From contig CM061139.1 of assembly GCA_030789695.1 (NCBI GenBank), forward strand, positions 3,115,878 to 3,179,877: a stretch of 64,000 nucleotides of DNA, given 5' to 3'. The notes under the pieces are model-generated. The model searched no databases, had not been told where the DNA came from, and saw nothing but the letters and a program-made list of their open reading frames with translations. Position 1 is the first letter of the stretch. Each line of letters begins with the position of its first letter. This DNA comes from Scilla litardierei (taxonomy: Eukaryota; Streptophyta; Magnoliopsida; Asparagales; Asparagaceae). Position numbers and translations under genes: made by a program. Positions 11,046 to 23,077 of the stretch are shown piece by piece.

Positions 11046-12732
11046 ACAAAACCTGTCACGACCCGCTTACCTAAAATGGAGGCGAGACGTGAAAAGGTCC
11101 GTACGAGAGTGGAGCTGTGAAGCCCCAAACCCGATAAGCGTCATTAAAACATAAGCAGGTCCCTGTAACCACAAACAGAACAACAATAATAACACAAGGA
11201 GAGACGGAAACAAGGTCTCAATCTCAGAAATTGTCCAACATTAAAATTAAGTTCAACATCCAGAAAAGCCACCAGGCTAAAAGAAAGAGTCTAAAGGCCC
11301 AGAACAAGGCCAAACAAAGACAAACGTAAACAGAGTATAGGTGTTGTGCACCGACAACAACAACAGTCTAAAACAAAAAGGGGAAAGCTCAACGAAGACA
11401 CTAGGACTGGTCTCCAGTGTCCACGTACTCCTCGCCAAACACAGACTCGGGCACGGCATCCGCAAACACCTCGTCCTCAACAACGGACTCAGGCTCGGGA
11501 TCTAACATGTGTCACCCAAAAGAGTAAAGGGGCACATGTCAGCAAGTCTAAAAGACTTGGGCAAGGAAACTGAAGGTAAGGTAAACTAGCAACCTAGCAG
11601 TTATAGTATGATGCATGGCATGGCAAGTATAGTATGGAAGTGACTAGTAAAGGGAAGTACAAGTAGCAAGTATGCCATGGGTAACAAGTAAAACACGGAC
11701 AAGTACAAGTCAAGTGGTTCACGTCAAGTGAACAAGTCAAGTGAACAAGTTGTGCACAGAGATTCCGCATGTTGGCTAGAGTGTCTGATCGGGCCAACTC
11801 CTAAGCTCAAGTGACCGTTTATCTCTACCCCTCCACGTGTATCGAGCCAGGGAATTACCCCGAACACGGAATGCTCGCTTCTGGAACACGAGCCAGGAAG
11901 TGTATTTAACAAGTATGGCGTAGGGTTATGCCTGCAACGCAGGTGCCTAGCCGGTAAACAAGTAGATCGGGCATTGGCTATCAACCAACTCACGTAGCCC
12001 GCTTCTGGAACACGGGCCAGGAAACACAAGTATTGTAGCGTGTGCTACGAATGCGACATACAACATGGATAGCATGGATGACAATTAATTCGCGTACCGT
12101 TAATCAAAATTAAACATGACATGATAGTTATGCAACATGATAAATGACGGTCCTAGCTTTGTTGTCAAGCTAGTTCCTAAAATTGTGCCTAGGCGAGTAT
12201 CATTTCGTCGCCTAATCTCTTTTACGCCTACAACAAGCAAATGGCATAAGACATGGCTCAAACCCTAAGTGGCAAGTTTCACTTGCCTAGCACCGAGGAT
12301 GACGATCAACGAGGCCGTCACACAAATGCTAGCTACGGAAAAGAGATCGCTGCCATGGCAAAACAACATTAGAACAACATCCAACCTATTATCATTAGGG
12401 TTTCACAAAAACACAAATGGGCAATGAGGATATAATGAGATCGATTTATTACCGTATCGGAAGCGGAAGAACGATGCCGAGCGAGCACGTCAACGGAAGA
12501 AATGATCCGGGGAACCTAGGGTTCAGATCTGGAATGGATGGGGAAAATCTGGAGAAATGGGGTATTGGGGATTTTTTTGGGGTTGGAGATGACCTAGGGC
12601 ATGGGGGTAGACCAAAATAGAGAGGGAAACTCCAAGAGAGGAAGGAATGGCTTGGTGAAATGTTGGAGAGTGATTTGGGGAAGAAGGGGGCTCAGGAGAA
12701 TGAAAGAGGGGTGAAAGAAATCGTGGTTGGGG

Positions 12733-12740
12733 TTTAAATA
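12733..12740 (-). promoter_or_regulatory. Gypsy-A LTR TATA-like box
   Basis: Minus strand TATTTAAA, about 45 bp downstream of the array. It occupies the position of TATAAATA in Gypsy-B and C. Confidence 0.5.
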
Positions 12741-12783
12741 GAGAGTGCTGGCGGCTGCCCAGAAATTAGGGTTTCGACACTGA

Positions 12784-13200
12784 TTAGTCGGTCAAAGAAC
12801 AACCACTGACCGACTAGTTTGGGAACTAGTCGGTCGGTTGACCAACGCAGACCGACTAAGTCCAAACAGTAACTCCTGTACAAAAATAGGATTTAGATTT
12901 AGTCGGTCAAAGAACAACTACTGACCGACTAGTTTGTCATCTAGTCGGTCGATGAACGTTCTTAGACCGACTAAGAATGAATAGTACTTGGCATCAAAAA
13001 TAAACATAGAGTTAGTCGGTTAAAGAACGATTGCTGACCGACTAGTTTGCAACCTAGTCGGTCGACAAATGTTCTTAGACTGACTAACGAGAAACAGTAA
13101 CTCCTGAATAATTTACAAATCCCACTAGTCGGTCCATGAAGGTTTGACGACCGACTAAATCGTCATCTAGTCGGTCGGTTCCCCTTCTTGTACCGGCTAA
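12784..13200 (-). repeat. Gypsy-A LTR TAGTCGGTC hairpin-motif array
   Basis: Four units with the same paired inverted motif structure as in Copia-1. The 130 bp beyond the array (13200-13330) is also recognisably similar to Copia-1 at 7395-7560. Confidence 0.88.
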
Positions 13201-13474
13201 CGTGCACCAAAAGTTCCGAAATGGAGCGCGAAGCTCCAGGATCGATTCCTAAGACTCCTAGGCTTGATCTAACAATAAGATATGACCGATATGAAGCCCG
13301 TCACGAATGACTTACTCCGAAATCGACGATCAACGGAAGAAGCTAAGAAAACACGACGAAACGATCGAAAATGAAAGCTACGGAGACGAAAACCACGCAT
13401 AAGGAGAAAATCCACCAAAACATATAATATAATATAGCTAATCCAAATACATGAAAACCAGTCGTTACAACCTC

Positions 13475-14626
13475 GGCCCTGTTCGATTGGAAGCACGCGA
13501 GCGCCCTCTCGCAGCTCAGGTGCGCCCTCCTCCCCACCTCCCGCTGAAGAACCCTGTAAGGCCAGCGATCCACCCTAGACGCTCTGCTGGGATTCTCCAT
13601 GGTCGGAGTCTCTGGAAGAGGAGCTGCGATTTTTTCCTCCTGATCGACCGGACCGCCCTGTGCGGCCTCTTCCGGGTCAACCTGACTACCTGGTGCGGCC
13701 TCACCAGTCTGGTGGATAGAGGCATCCGATTCAGATGTCCTTTGCCATTTGTCTGCCCTCTCCCCAATTATGATCCCCACACCCTGCTTCTGGGCGGTCT
13801 TATCCGCAGGTCTTCCCTCCTACACTACCTTCTTGCCTTTGTCCAGGGGGCGGACTCCTTCACTGAGACCCCGGCAGCCCTCAGCACCTCCTCCCTCGTG
13901 CGTATCATGTCCCCGCCTGTAAAGAAGAGAAATATTAGGGTAAGCCTACATGAGTAAGTCCACCCGAACCAAGATACCTTCGGGCCAGAAGTGCTGAACG
14001 AGCTGGTCATCTTGGATCAAGCTCGCCAGCTGCCGGTCCGCCTCGGGTATCTCCGCCAGGATCTGGGTGCTCTCCAAATCCTCTACCTTCAAGGCTACCA
14101 CCTCATCCATCGAAGGGTTCAACACCCCCCAGTTCGACCTCAGTGCCACCTCGACCGGCATCAAGAGAAAGACGAATCTCTCCATCCACCCTTTCACGTC
14201 GGCCGGCACCCCAAGGATGAGATCCCGCCCTTTCCTCGCATACACACAGTAGTGCGTCTTCCTCCTCCTCACTTCGAAGAAATGCTGGAAGAGCGTTAAG
14301 GACGGACTCAAGTTGCTGACGAGGCAGAGCACGATGAAGCCGACCAGCAAACCGAAGGAGCAAGGCGCCAGCGCAAAGAGCAGAAGCTCGAGGAATTTCA
14401 AGATATAAAGGAGATAAAGGTTGACCAGAAATCGGAGCCCTAATTCAAAGGACCGGAGATAGACTCCAACCTCATTATCTCCGGGCCAACATGCCCTCTC
14501 ATCGGGTCCGGGGAGGCGCACTTTGCATGACGGCCGGACAAACCTCACACGGATCTCTCGAATGAGAAATGATAATTTATGTAAGCGATCATATACCTTG
14601 ATAGATTGATGGGAAGATGCACCCAA
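13475..14626 (-). pseudogene. Tat-like gag fragment, 'putative gypsy type transposon' domain
   Basis: The frame 14626-13946 contains the block FGLLVGFIVLCLVSNLSPSL..FFEVRR..GRDLILGVPADVKGWMERFVFL, which I recognise as the plant Transposase_28/'putative gypsy type transposon' family found at the N-terminus of Tat/Ogre-type gag genes. It may continue through a short GT-AG segment (13977-13917, 61 bp) into GGDMIRTREEVLRAAGVS and an acidic tail (13780-13475). Gypsy-A is inserted at its downstream end. No pol belonging to it is visible. The function is structural (Gag-like) by family membership only. Confidence 0.6.
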
Positions 14627-16159
14627 GATATAATCTGGTGGCTATCAAGTCATGGATTAATCTTCTGTTGTATCATTTTTGTATGTATTCTTGGAGAATA
14701 ATGTAGAAAAAGGTCAAAATCAATATTCTCACTCATCATCGATCAAGTAATAAGTATACCAAGCAACAAAATCCATGCAAGCCATCCACCAGTCCTTTCA
14801 CTTGCATGTGCCGTCTGAATTGCATAGATGGTTCATCCATTGTGAAATTCAAAGGGAGTCTTGCAAGCAATAAAGTGGACGTGTTCCCCTTTGCGTTGAC
14901 GCTCACAATAAGTGCAATATTACATTCCTTGAAAAAAAAATATGTGCAGAGAAAGGCGAAAAAATCAATGAGAGATCAAAATGAGAGCGAGAGGGGGGCT
15001 GAGTATTCAAAGATGTGAGGAGGGGGCAGCTCTTATGCATTGATATGCATCAAGTCGCATGACATTCATGATTGATATACTGCTTGAATCCCGCCCGCAA
15101 AAAACAGGGGAAAAAGTATTACACACATATCCTAACAGACATAAAAGGATGACCCCATGGGGATATAGAAGAGAATATTTTTTGCAAATTCATGCATGAT
15201 ATCCTTCATTTCATATTTTGAGTCACATGACTTACACTAGATGGAAATTTGTGAAGTATCATCATAAACAAAAGCTTCCATGCGCATACATTGACTTCTT
15301 CTGAACTTTGTTTTTTATGACTCAAAACAGAAAGGGAAATTCATCAAGGAGGGAGAATACATCACCTTGGTTCAGAGTGGAACTCATTCTATCTGGAGAC
15401 AAGAGTCCACACATCACATTCAAGTGCGTAAGGTCCAATGTTGATGTTACTTTGAGTCGGTCAATTATCTTTTAAGTCTGTTTTGTTCTAGGTTAAATTA
15501 TTTTTTGAATTGGATTATTAATTACTGGGTAAGTTCTTGCTATCATTTGAAAGTGCACCACTACCGTATTCTATTTATTTATCTTAAACTAGCTCTCTGA
15601 AGCAACATTGCACCTCAGTTGACAGAGATTCAGTTGAAGAGGCTACCATTTTTGCACATAACATAACCGACTATGGTTATATACTTATATGGCATTGTGA
15701 CGAGTCGGTTATATGCATGCTTTTCTCCTAATAGATTTGTTAAGGGGTGTATCTGACCTGTAAAATTGATGATGTGCAATAATGAAACTATTGCTTAGGA
15801 GTGGGCATGTCGTGTTGGGTGTGTCATACATTTTTCTGTATTATTGTCCTTTTACGTGTACTATGGTAGAATTTGTTGTGTGAATGATATGCGTGTAATA
15901 TACATATCAAAACTATAGACTACTTTATGGTGTCATTGGTTTTCATGTGTGTTATTTTTAAATTTGAATCGTTGGTTGATTCCATGCAGGGTATGGAAGA
16001 CGTTGCTGATGAATCGGTATCCTCGAATTTGGTTTTTAGAAGCTCTGTCAACACGCGCCTAGCACCAGCGTTTGAGCTCTTATACTGTCACCTACCAGGG
16101 ATTTGGCGATTTGAACCCTCACATTGTTCATCTATCTATATGTCTCTTCATTTTTTCAT
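14627..16159. other. Unassigned DNA left of Helitron-1, possibly part of it
   Basis: No long frame or known domain is seen. Short plus-strand stretches could be captured exon remnants, for example 15340-15430 and 15990-16130, the latter preceded by a T-rich run and ATGCAG. I could not identify the source. The Helitron 5' end (A|TC) may be here but I could not place it. Confidence 0.3.
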
Positions 16160-16815
16160 ATTTGTGGCTGTTTGTTATGTTTTTGTGGGGATATTGACTG
16201 TGTGATTATTGGTGAAATTTTGAAACTGGTCATGCTTTGTTGTTGGATGTACCGACAAACAAAAAATGTTATTGGTAAATGGTATTACCTTGATTATTAA
16301 TGTTTATATTTTTTGAAAGTCTTTTTTCTTATTATTTGTTAAATTTAGTGACACAAGTTTCAATTTTTGATTAAATGGATCAAAGTTCTTCTATATTTCA
16401 CATATTAGATTGTTATGCTTTATGTTGATTTGGGAATGCTTAAAGGCATTTAAATATCGCCCTAACCCAAATGTTTGAGACATTATAGAGTTCGTGTGTG
16501 GTTGATAATTAATTGTTATATTGGTGGTTGTTTGTTATGTGTTTTTTGTGATATTGACTACGATTATTGGTTAAATTTTGGAACAGATCCTGTGTTTTTA
16601 TTGGATATGCTGATAAACAAAAATCTTATTGGTAACTGATATTACCATGATTATTAATGTTTATATTTTTTGAAAGTCTTTTTTGCTAATTTTTTTTAAA
16701 TTTTGTGTTTCAATTTTTGAATGCATGGATTAAAGTTCTTATATGTTTCACATATTAGATTGGTATGCTTTTATGCTGATTTGGGAATACTAATAGGCAT
16801 TTAAATGTCAAACGA
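16160..16815. repeat. Two-copy tandem duplication, period about 358 bp
   Basis: The stretch starting near 16160 (gtggctgtttgttatg) recurs near 16520 (gtggttgtttgttatg). Similarity is maintained through gattattggt, tattaatgtttatatt, tttcacatattagattg and gatttgggaat. The copies differ by many substitutions and small indels, so the duplication is old. Confidence 0.75.
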
Positions 16816-16949
16816 ACTAGGTAACATAGCCAGTGCAACCTTGCATCCGTATTATGTAGGACATGACCCTTTTATTTTGGAATGGTTTTTGGTATTTTCT
16901 TATGTGCCAACCATGTAGCGTCGATTCGATGTTTATGTGTGGCTGTGCA

Positions 16950-17359
16950 ACAAAGTAGAAAACATTTCTGGGGAAATTAAAGTTTCTCTGGAAAAGAAAA
17001 TTTTTGGGGAATGAAAGTTTTTGGGGAATAGCAGAGTGCACGTAATTAATGCATTTGGGAAAAACTTTAACTTGAACTTAATGATGCAGATCGAATGATC
17101 TCTGCCCCACCGCGGGTCCCACCGTGCCAAAGGCGCTCGCGCCCCGTGCCGATTTTTTACGCTAATTTGTTGTTCTGCGTCGAAGGCGCCCGCGCTGAAT
17201 TTGTTGTTCCACACAGAAGGCACATGTGTTGCTAAATATTTTTTCCCTAATTTGTTGTTCAGTGCAATTTTGGCTGTGGAAATAATTTTTTGGAGAACAA
17301 AAAATTTTGCGGGGGAAAATCTTAAATGAACCGTGCCCGCGGGCACGGGTTATGACTAG
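16950..17359 (+). mobile_element. Helitron-1, 3' terminal region
   Basis: An 18-bp perfect palindrome (17331-17348, CCGTGCCCGCGGGCACGG) is followed 7 bases later by CTAG (17356-17359) and then T. This is the Helitron 3' signature: a subterminal hairpin, CTRR end and insertion before T. Upstream are repeated blocks pairing a gcgcc-type motif with aatttgttgttc. About 80 terminal bases match Helitron-2 at 29105. It is non-autonomous as far as can be seen, with no Rep/helicase. The 5' end is not located. Confidence 0.75.
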
Positions 17360-17542
17360 TACATCTATATCTCATGTACATCCACAAAACGTGATCAAAA
17401 TACAGACAACATCCATACAACATCACTAAAAAATCACAATCCATACAGACACTCAAAAACTCAACCCTAACAAAAACATCTAGGTCTAAGGGTGAGTGTC
17501 CATATCAGCAGCAGGGGAGGAGGCCAAAACAATCTGGAACTC

Positions 17543-18948
17543 CTAAGTCTCTGGATCAACCGTGGAATCCTCGGGAGGAGGAGCAGCATCAGCATCAGGG
17601 ACATCCTGAGGAGCAGTAACATCAGTATGCTCCACAATCTCAGTGATGGTAGGAAGAGGAGGCTGAGGTGGAACAAAGCACCTGAGATGATCAGGGAAAG
17701 GAATTCCCTGATGCTGGAACATCAGATAGAACAACTCATATATACCAGCAACCTTCTCGTCTGACAGGTCACGAGAGGGTGCAGCTGAGGTAGAAGGCTG
17801 ATCAGCTGGAGGAATGGTGGATGACGAAGGAGCAGAGGTAGAATGCCTCTTCTTAGATGCTCACTACAGAGCCGAAGTAGACTTCGACTTTGCAGAAGCA
17901 TCTAGGAGAGGACCAAGAGGCAAAGGCTCGAAGGGAGTCAAATCAATACCAAAATGTCAAAAAATAAGGGTAAGGGGACCTCCATAAGGGATATGAGCGG
18001 AGGCAGTAGTTAACTCGACCTTGTCCATCCTATCAAAGAGGACACCGGCCCAGTTTACTGTCATACCCGAGAGATAGCATACATGTATCTGAGGATCTCC
18101 TGAGAGAGCTGATCTAAAGGGACATATTTTGGCAAGATGTTGGACTTCACCAGAAGGTGAACAACCCAACCTCTAGCCGTGAACATGGAGGCCTTGACTA
18201 CAGAAGAAAGGAAAGTGGGGATCACACGGAACATGTCCTGAAGGACAGCCTGGTCAAGATCACTAACATGAGAACTAGAGATGTCAGCAGGAAGGGAGCC
18301 TGTGTAGGTGATCCTAAGAATGGTCCCTAAGAGAGTAGGGTCAAGACGGATGTGCGTCCCCTGAACCACAGTGTCAATCTCTACTGTGTCAATATATTCA
18401 CCGTGAATGCGGTTGGCATAGAATAATTTGACCAGGAAGGGATAGGCATGTGGGGATTCGATATGGGAGTATCAAAAGAGATCACCCAAGCGGGTAGACG
18501 AGAGAATCTTAGAGAGTCTCTCAGCAGTAAAGGCCTGATATACAATAAATTGCTCACGAAGGAGCTTGATCCCTAGCATGGAATGGAACTTTGCCAGACA
18601 AGTGTCGTCACGAAAAATCGGGATAAGAGGATCAGAAGGAGGCACAGCAGGAGTTTGGCCTTGGGGAGAATCAAAACTAGACTCAGGGTGGGTGTCAGCA
18701 TCCACCCGAGTGTGTTCGGCCTCAGCGATAGGCTCGTTGATGCAACGACGAACGCACTTACGCGGATGCTTCACAAGAGGCTCAGCTTCAGAGGAGGAAG
18801 ACGGAGAGTAGGAACCAGAAGTGGCAAAAGAAGGAGGCCCAGGGTTCTTGGTTCGGGATTTGTGAGGTCGTTTGGTTTTGGCAATGGTCGGCTTAGGAAT
18901 CCTAGTACGTTTAGGAGCAACAGCCTTTCCCTTGGTTTTGGGTGCCAT
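17543..18948 (-). pseudogene. Copia-2 ORF3, basic N-terminus plus plant-transposon-type domain
   Basis: Starts at ATG 18948 with a strongly basic segment (MAPKTKGKAVAPKRTRIPK, nuclear-targeting-like). A serine-rich linker and an acidic Pro-rich stretch follow. A folded region then begins near FRDD and runs through VVQGTHIRLDPTLLG and LLVKSNILPK. This resembles the 'putative plant transposon protein' domain family. The tail is Pro/acidic (PPQPPLPTITEIVEH). One TGA replaces a probable Trp codon at 18472, and one frameshift falls near 18065. It lies after pol on the same strand, the env-like position of SIRE elements. No signal peptide or membrane segment is seen, so an envelope role is not supported. 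Function unknown; a nuclear DNA-binding role is inferred from composition and context only. Confidence 0.6.
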
Positions 18949-19206
18949 TGCGCAATCAATCAAAACATACAGAACGAAGAAACCGCACGATTTGAATCGA
19001 CAGGAGAGAGAACTAAACCTAATCGGTGATGAACGATGAAGAGGTAACGATCGACCAAAGCAATTGAACGAACCAAAGAGAGATCGGAGAGTTAAGCTAC
19101 GAATCCAAGTGGAAATCGACAACTACAGTGAAATTCGAAACGAGGAAGACGAGGGAGTTTCGTCGGATGAGAGAGAAATCATCTGATCAAATCGATGCCC
19201 CTTGAT

Positions 19207-19214
19207 GATATAAG
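19207..19214 (-). promoter_or_regulatory. Internal TATA-like box upstream of Copia-2 ORF3
   Basis: Minus strand CTTATATC, about 260 bp upstream of the ORF3 start codon and about 75 bp downstream of the internal motif array. The spacing is like that in the LTRs. Confidence 0.45.
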
Positions 19215-19282
19215 AAGGGGGTCCAAAGTACCTGGGCCGTTGGATCTAAAAATCGACGGCTTAGTTCAAACGAGCAAACCGC

Positions 19283-19640
19283 CACAACAGTTGACAGTCG
19301 ACTGATGAATATTTGTCAGTCGACATGTCGATAATATAGAAATAAGCTTGAGCTGACAGATAGTCGACTGTTGGGTAATTCACAGTCGCCTGTCGAAGAG
19401 ACAGTCGACTGTTCCTTACACATCAGTCGACTGACTGAGAATCAAAAATATGATGATAAAAACAGAGACCTCTGAAGATTTGGACAGGCGCCTGATAACC
19501 AAAATGCAATCACCTGTCGAACCGACATGCGACTGTAAAATAGTCATTAATCGACTGTGTGTAAAATACAGTCAACTGTATAAGTAAATAGAGTAGGGCA
19601 GTCGACTATCGAAGGAATGATGGTCGTCTGTCCTGGTCCA
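19283..19640 (-). repeat. Internal CAGTCGACTG motif array of Copia-2
   Basis: About a dozen copies of cagtcgactg and near variants (cagtcgcctg, agtcgactgt, cacctgtcga) separated by 15-30 bases. It is the same motif as in this element's LTR array at 26200-26965. It lies between pol and ORF3. Confidence 0.8.
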
Positions 19641-19907
19641 GAAATGCACAGTGAGGTTAAAATCCAGAGGAAAGAGACAACTCACTCTAGGACCTACACT
19701 CTAACACAAATCTAATCATGAAAACAATATCAAAATATTATCGATTAACATACAAATCAATTACAACAATCCAAAACTATCGAAATCATCAAAATCTCAA
19801 ATACATCTCTTAAAACAAATATATGTGAAACATATAATTTATAAAATGAAGAGAAGTAACAATAATGATATGAGTTCAAACATGATATAACATGAATGTA
19901 AGAACTC
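19641..19907 (-). other. Copia-2 post-pol spacer
   Basis: A-rich sequence between the pol stop and the internal motif array. Nothing recognisable is seen in it. Confidence 0.5.
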
Positions 19908-22900
19908 CTACAATTCAGATTCACCCGTAATCCCTAATTCTCCACGCAACCTCACAAATGAGTTTTCTTTAAGAGGTTTAAAGAAGATGTCGGCGATTTG
20001 TTTTTGGGTTTCAATGTACTCTAAGATGATGTCCTTCTTAGCTACATGATCATTAATAAAATGGTGTCTTCACATCTATGTGTTTTGTACGGGAGTGATG
20101 TACCGAATTCTTGGAGAGACAAATAGCACTTTGGTTATCAACCATGATAGGGCAAGTATCACAATTAACACCATAGTCCTTAAGAGTATGTCTCATCTAA
20201 GGAACTTGTGCACAGGCAAGACCCGCGGCAATATATTCCGCTTCAGTCGTGGACAATGACACCGAGTTCTGTTTCTTGAAAAACAAGAAACTAGGGAATT
20301 TCCTAGAAAATGGCAAGTGCCACTTGTACTCTTCCTATCGAATTTGTATCCGGTAAAGTCGGCATCACTATATGAGAATAACTCATATGTGCTAGACTTC
20401 GGGTAAAGTAACCCATAATCTAGTGAATGATTGAGGTAACGAAAAATTCGTTTAATCGCAATCAAGCGTGGTTCCTTAGGTCTAGCTTGATATCTAGCAC
20501 ACAGGCATACAGAAAACATGATATCGGGCCTACTAGTAGTTAAGTAAAGCAAGTTATCGATCATACCTCGATATAGACGAACGTCTACATCTTTTCCGTC
20601 TTCATCCTTGTGTAGATGGGTCGTCGTACTCATGGGGGTCCTTTTGTTTGAAGACGATTCCATTTTGAATCATTTGATGAGCTCCCCGGTATACTTGGTT
20701 TGATGTATAAAAGTTCCATCCTTCATTTGCCGAATTTGAACTCCAAAGAAGTAGTTGAGCTCACCCATGTGGCTCATTTTGAATTCATCCTTCATAGACT
20801 TAGAAAATTCCTGGCAATGATTAAAGTTAGTAGAATCAAATATAATAGTGTCTACATAAACTTGAATCAAAAGAATGTCATTTTCATAATCCTTAATAAA
20901 AAGTGTTGAATCAACCTCACCCATTTAAAAACCTAAATCCAGAAGAAAGGTTTTGAGTCGATTATACCAAGCTCTAGGAGCTTGTCTTAATCCATATAAC
21001 GCTTTCTTAAGTTTGAAAACATGGTTTGAAAATTTTTCATGTATGAAACCGGGTGGTTGAGAAATATAAACTTCTTCATTAACAATTCCATTTAAAAATG
21101 TACTTTTAACATCCATTTGAAATAATTTAAAATTCTTATGAGATGCAAAAGATAAAATCAATCTAATAGCTTCTAATCTAGCTACAGAGGCAAAAGATTC
21201 TTTGAAATCGATACCTTCTACTTGCCGATAGCCTTGAGCTACTAACCTTGCTTTGTTCCTTGTGATGACCTCGTTCTCATCGGTCTTGTTCTTGAAGATC
21301 CACTTGGTTCCAATCACTTGGTGACCACTTGGAAGAGGAACGAGCTCCAAAACTTCATTTCTCTCAAATTGCATGAACTCTTCTTTAATTGCAATTATCC
21401 AAGTGCTATCTTCACATGATTCTTGGATGTTCTTTGGCTCAATGGTAGAGACAAATATGTAGTGAGAGAATTCTTCAATTCTTGATCTCGTTCGAAAACC
21501 CACATCAATATCTCCAATAATTTGGTCATGGGGGTGATTACGAACGGTAGGGTAAGCTTTGGGAATCCATGCACCACTTGGAACATCTTTGACAACTTTA
21601 TTAGTATGTTAGTCTCAATAATAGAATCATTGATTTTAACATTACTAAGAGAATCACACAAAGCATCTATACTATCATCAACCACATTAAGCAAATCAAA
21701 AACTTCATAAAATGATACGTGTAGTGATGCCTCAATCGTTGAAGAGGTTTTGTTGTATATCCGATAGGCTTTGATACGTGTGGAATATCCAACAAAAATT
21801 CCTTCACCGGATCTTGGCTCAAATTTATCTAAGTTACCAAAGGTGTTCTTGGTAAAACATTTTGAACCAAAAACACGAAAATATTTAACTTGTGGTTTCT
21901 TGTCTTAAAATAACTCAAAATAAGTTTTGTTTGTTCGGGGTCTCACTAGGATCCTATTGAGCACATAGCATGTCATGTGCACCGCCTCTGCCCAAAATTG
22001 TAGTCCAAGATGACTATCTTAGAGCATAGTACGGGCACACTCAATAATAGTCCTATTCTTTCTTACTACAACACCATTTTGTGGTGGTGCACAAGGAAAA
22101 GAAAATTTGTGAGTTATCCCGGTGTCATCACAAAACTTTGTGAAAGACTCATTCTCAAATTCTCCTCCATGATCACTATGAATAGTGATAATGGTGGATC
22201 CTAAGAAATTTTGAATCTTGTTTGCGAATATGGTAAACTATTCGAAGGCTTCATTCTTATTGGTTAAGAATGAAATCCAAGTAAATCTAGAGAATTCGTC
22301 AAAGACAACTAATCCATAGTGAGCATTACCTAAAGAGGCGGTTCTAGTTGGCCCAAATAAATCTATATGAAGTAATTCTAGGGGCCTCTTAGAAGTTATG
22401 CCGTCTTTAAGTTTAAACGATGATTTACTAAGTTTACCTCATTGACCTGAATCACAAACGTTTTTCTTACTAAAAGCAATTTTTTGAAAACCTTTTACTA
22501 GATCATGCTTAGCTAACTTATATAAGTGCTTAAAATGAACATGACCAAAACGGCGATGCCATAATAGTTGTTCATTTGTATTAGCAACTAAGCAATGTTC
22601 TACGATTTTAGGCAAGCTCAAAAAATAAATATTCTTATGCCTAATGCCGGTAAATAACACATGTGAATCAAAATCAATAATTTCACACATACCCTCTCCA
22701 AAGGTAGCTTTGTAACCTTTGCCACAAAGTTGACTAATGGAGATAAGATTATGACATAAACCACTAACTAAATAAACATTAGTAATAAGCGGTTTGGAAG
22801 GATTACCGACTTTACCAACTCCGATGATGGTTCCCTTTTGATTACCTCTAAAAGTGACCGTTGCACCATCCTTGATGCTACTCACTTCGGAGAGCAATGA

Positions 22901-23077
22901 GGGATCTCCTGTCATGTGCTTGGAGCAACCACTCTCGAGTATCCATCCTTTCCTTTTAGAGCCAAAATGACGTTTATTGCTTTCTTTCTTTTGGGTATCT
23001 ACATGATATACCATAAGCTTATGGTAGCCAATTTTTGTTGGGTCCAATGGGATTAGCCCTTTGGAAGCCAACTCCAA
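19908..23077 (-). pseudogene. pol: Copia-2 pol, degenerate
   Basis: Protease ([14 protein letters not shown]), GAG-pre-integrase ([12 protein letters not shown]), integrase ([27 protein letters not shown]), RT and RNase H are all recognisable, but they are spread over several frames. Open segments lie at 23077-22439, 21694-21395, 21503-20925, 20924-20670 and 20663-20193. In the RT the YVDD box reads YVDTIIF, losing the second catalytic aspartate. In integrase the usual Glu of VVERKNRT is Val. It aligns closely with Copia-1 pol in order and spacing. Confidence 0.88.

Larger units (their letters stand above)
7819..13469 (-). mobile_element. Gypsy-A: Ty3/gypsy chromovirus (Tekay/Del type), interrupted by Copia-1
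   Basis: Minus-strand order is 5' LTR (13469-11054), primer binding site, gag, intron-like segment, and protease-RT-RNase H. The element is then cut at 7819 by Copia-1; integrase and the 3' LTR lie off the window. It is closely related to Gypsy-B and Gypsy-C. It is decayed: a nonsense codon at gag codon 5, a one-base deletion at the start of protease, and a nonsense codon in RNase H. The right-hand target duplication is probably acctc (13470-13474). Confidence 0.9.
11054..13469 (-). repeat. Gypsy-A 5' LTR (2,416 bp)
   Basis: Ends TGTAACGAC (13469) and CGTGACA (11054) in element sense, as in Gypsy-B and C. It holds the motif array in U3, a TATA-like box, a G-rich plus-strand tract (about 12537-12600), and, near the U5 end, repeats of the type gctcgcttctgg..cacgagccagg. 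Confidence 0.9.

Noticed and set aside
14806..15018. Small plus-strand frame ending in a basic segment
   Set aside because: Short, without similarity, in unassigned DNA.
15927..16205. 92-codon plus-strand frame (starts MVSLVFMCV)
   Set aside because: Half hydrophobic AT-rich sequence, half an exon-like stretch without recognisable homology. Not supportable as a gene, though it could be a captured fragment.
17543..18948. Envelope protein for Copia-2 ORF3
   Set aside because: The position fits the env-like ORF of SIRE elements, but no signal peptide, transmembrane segment or glycosylation-rich ectodomain is visible. The N-terminus is basic and nuclear-like.
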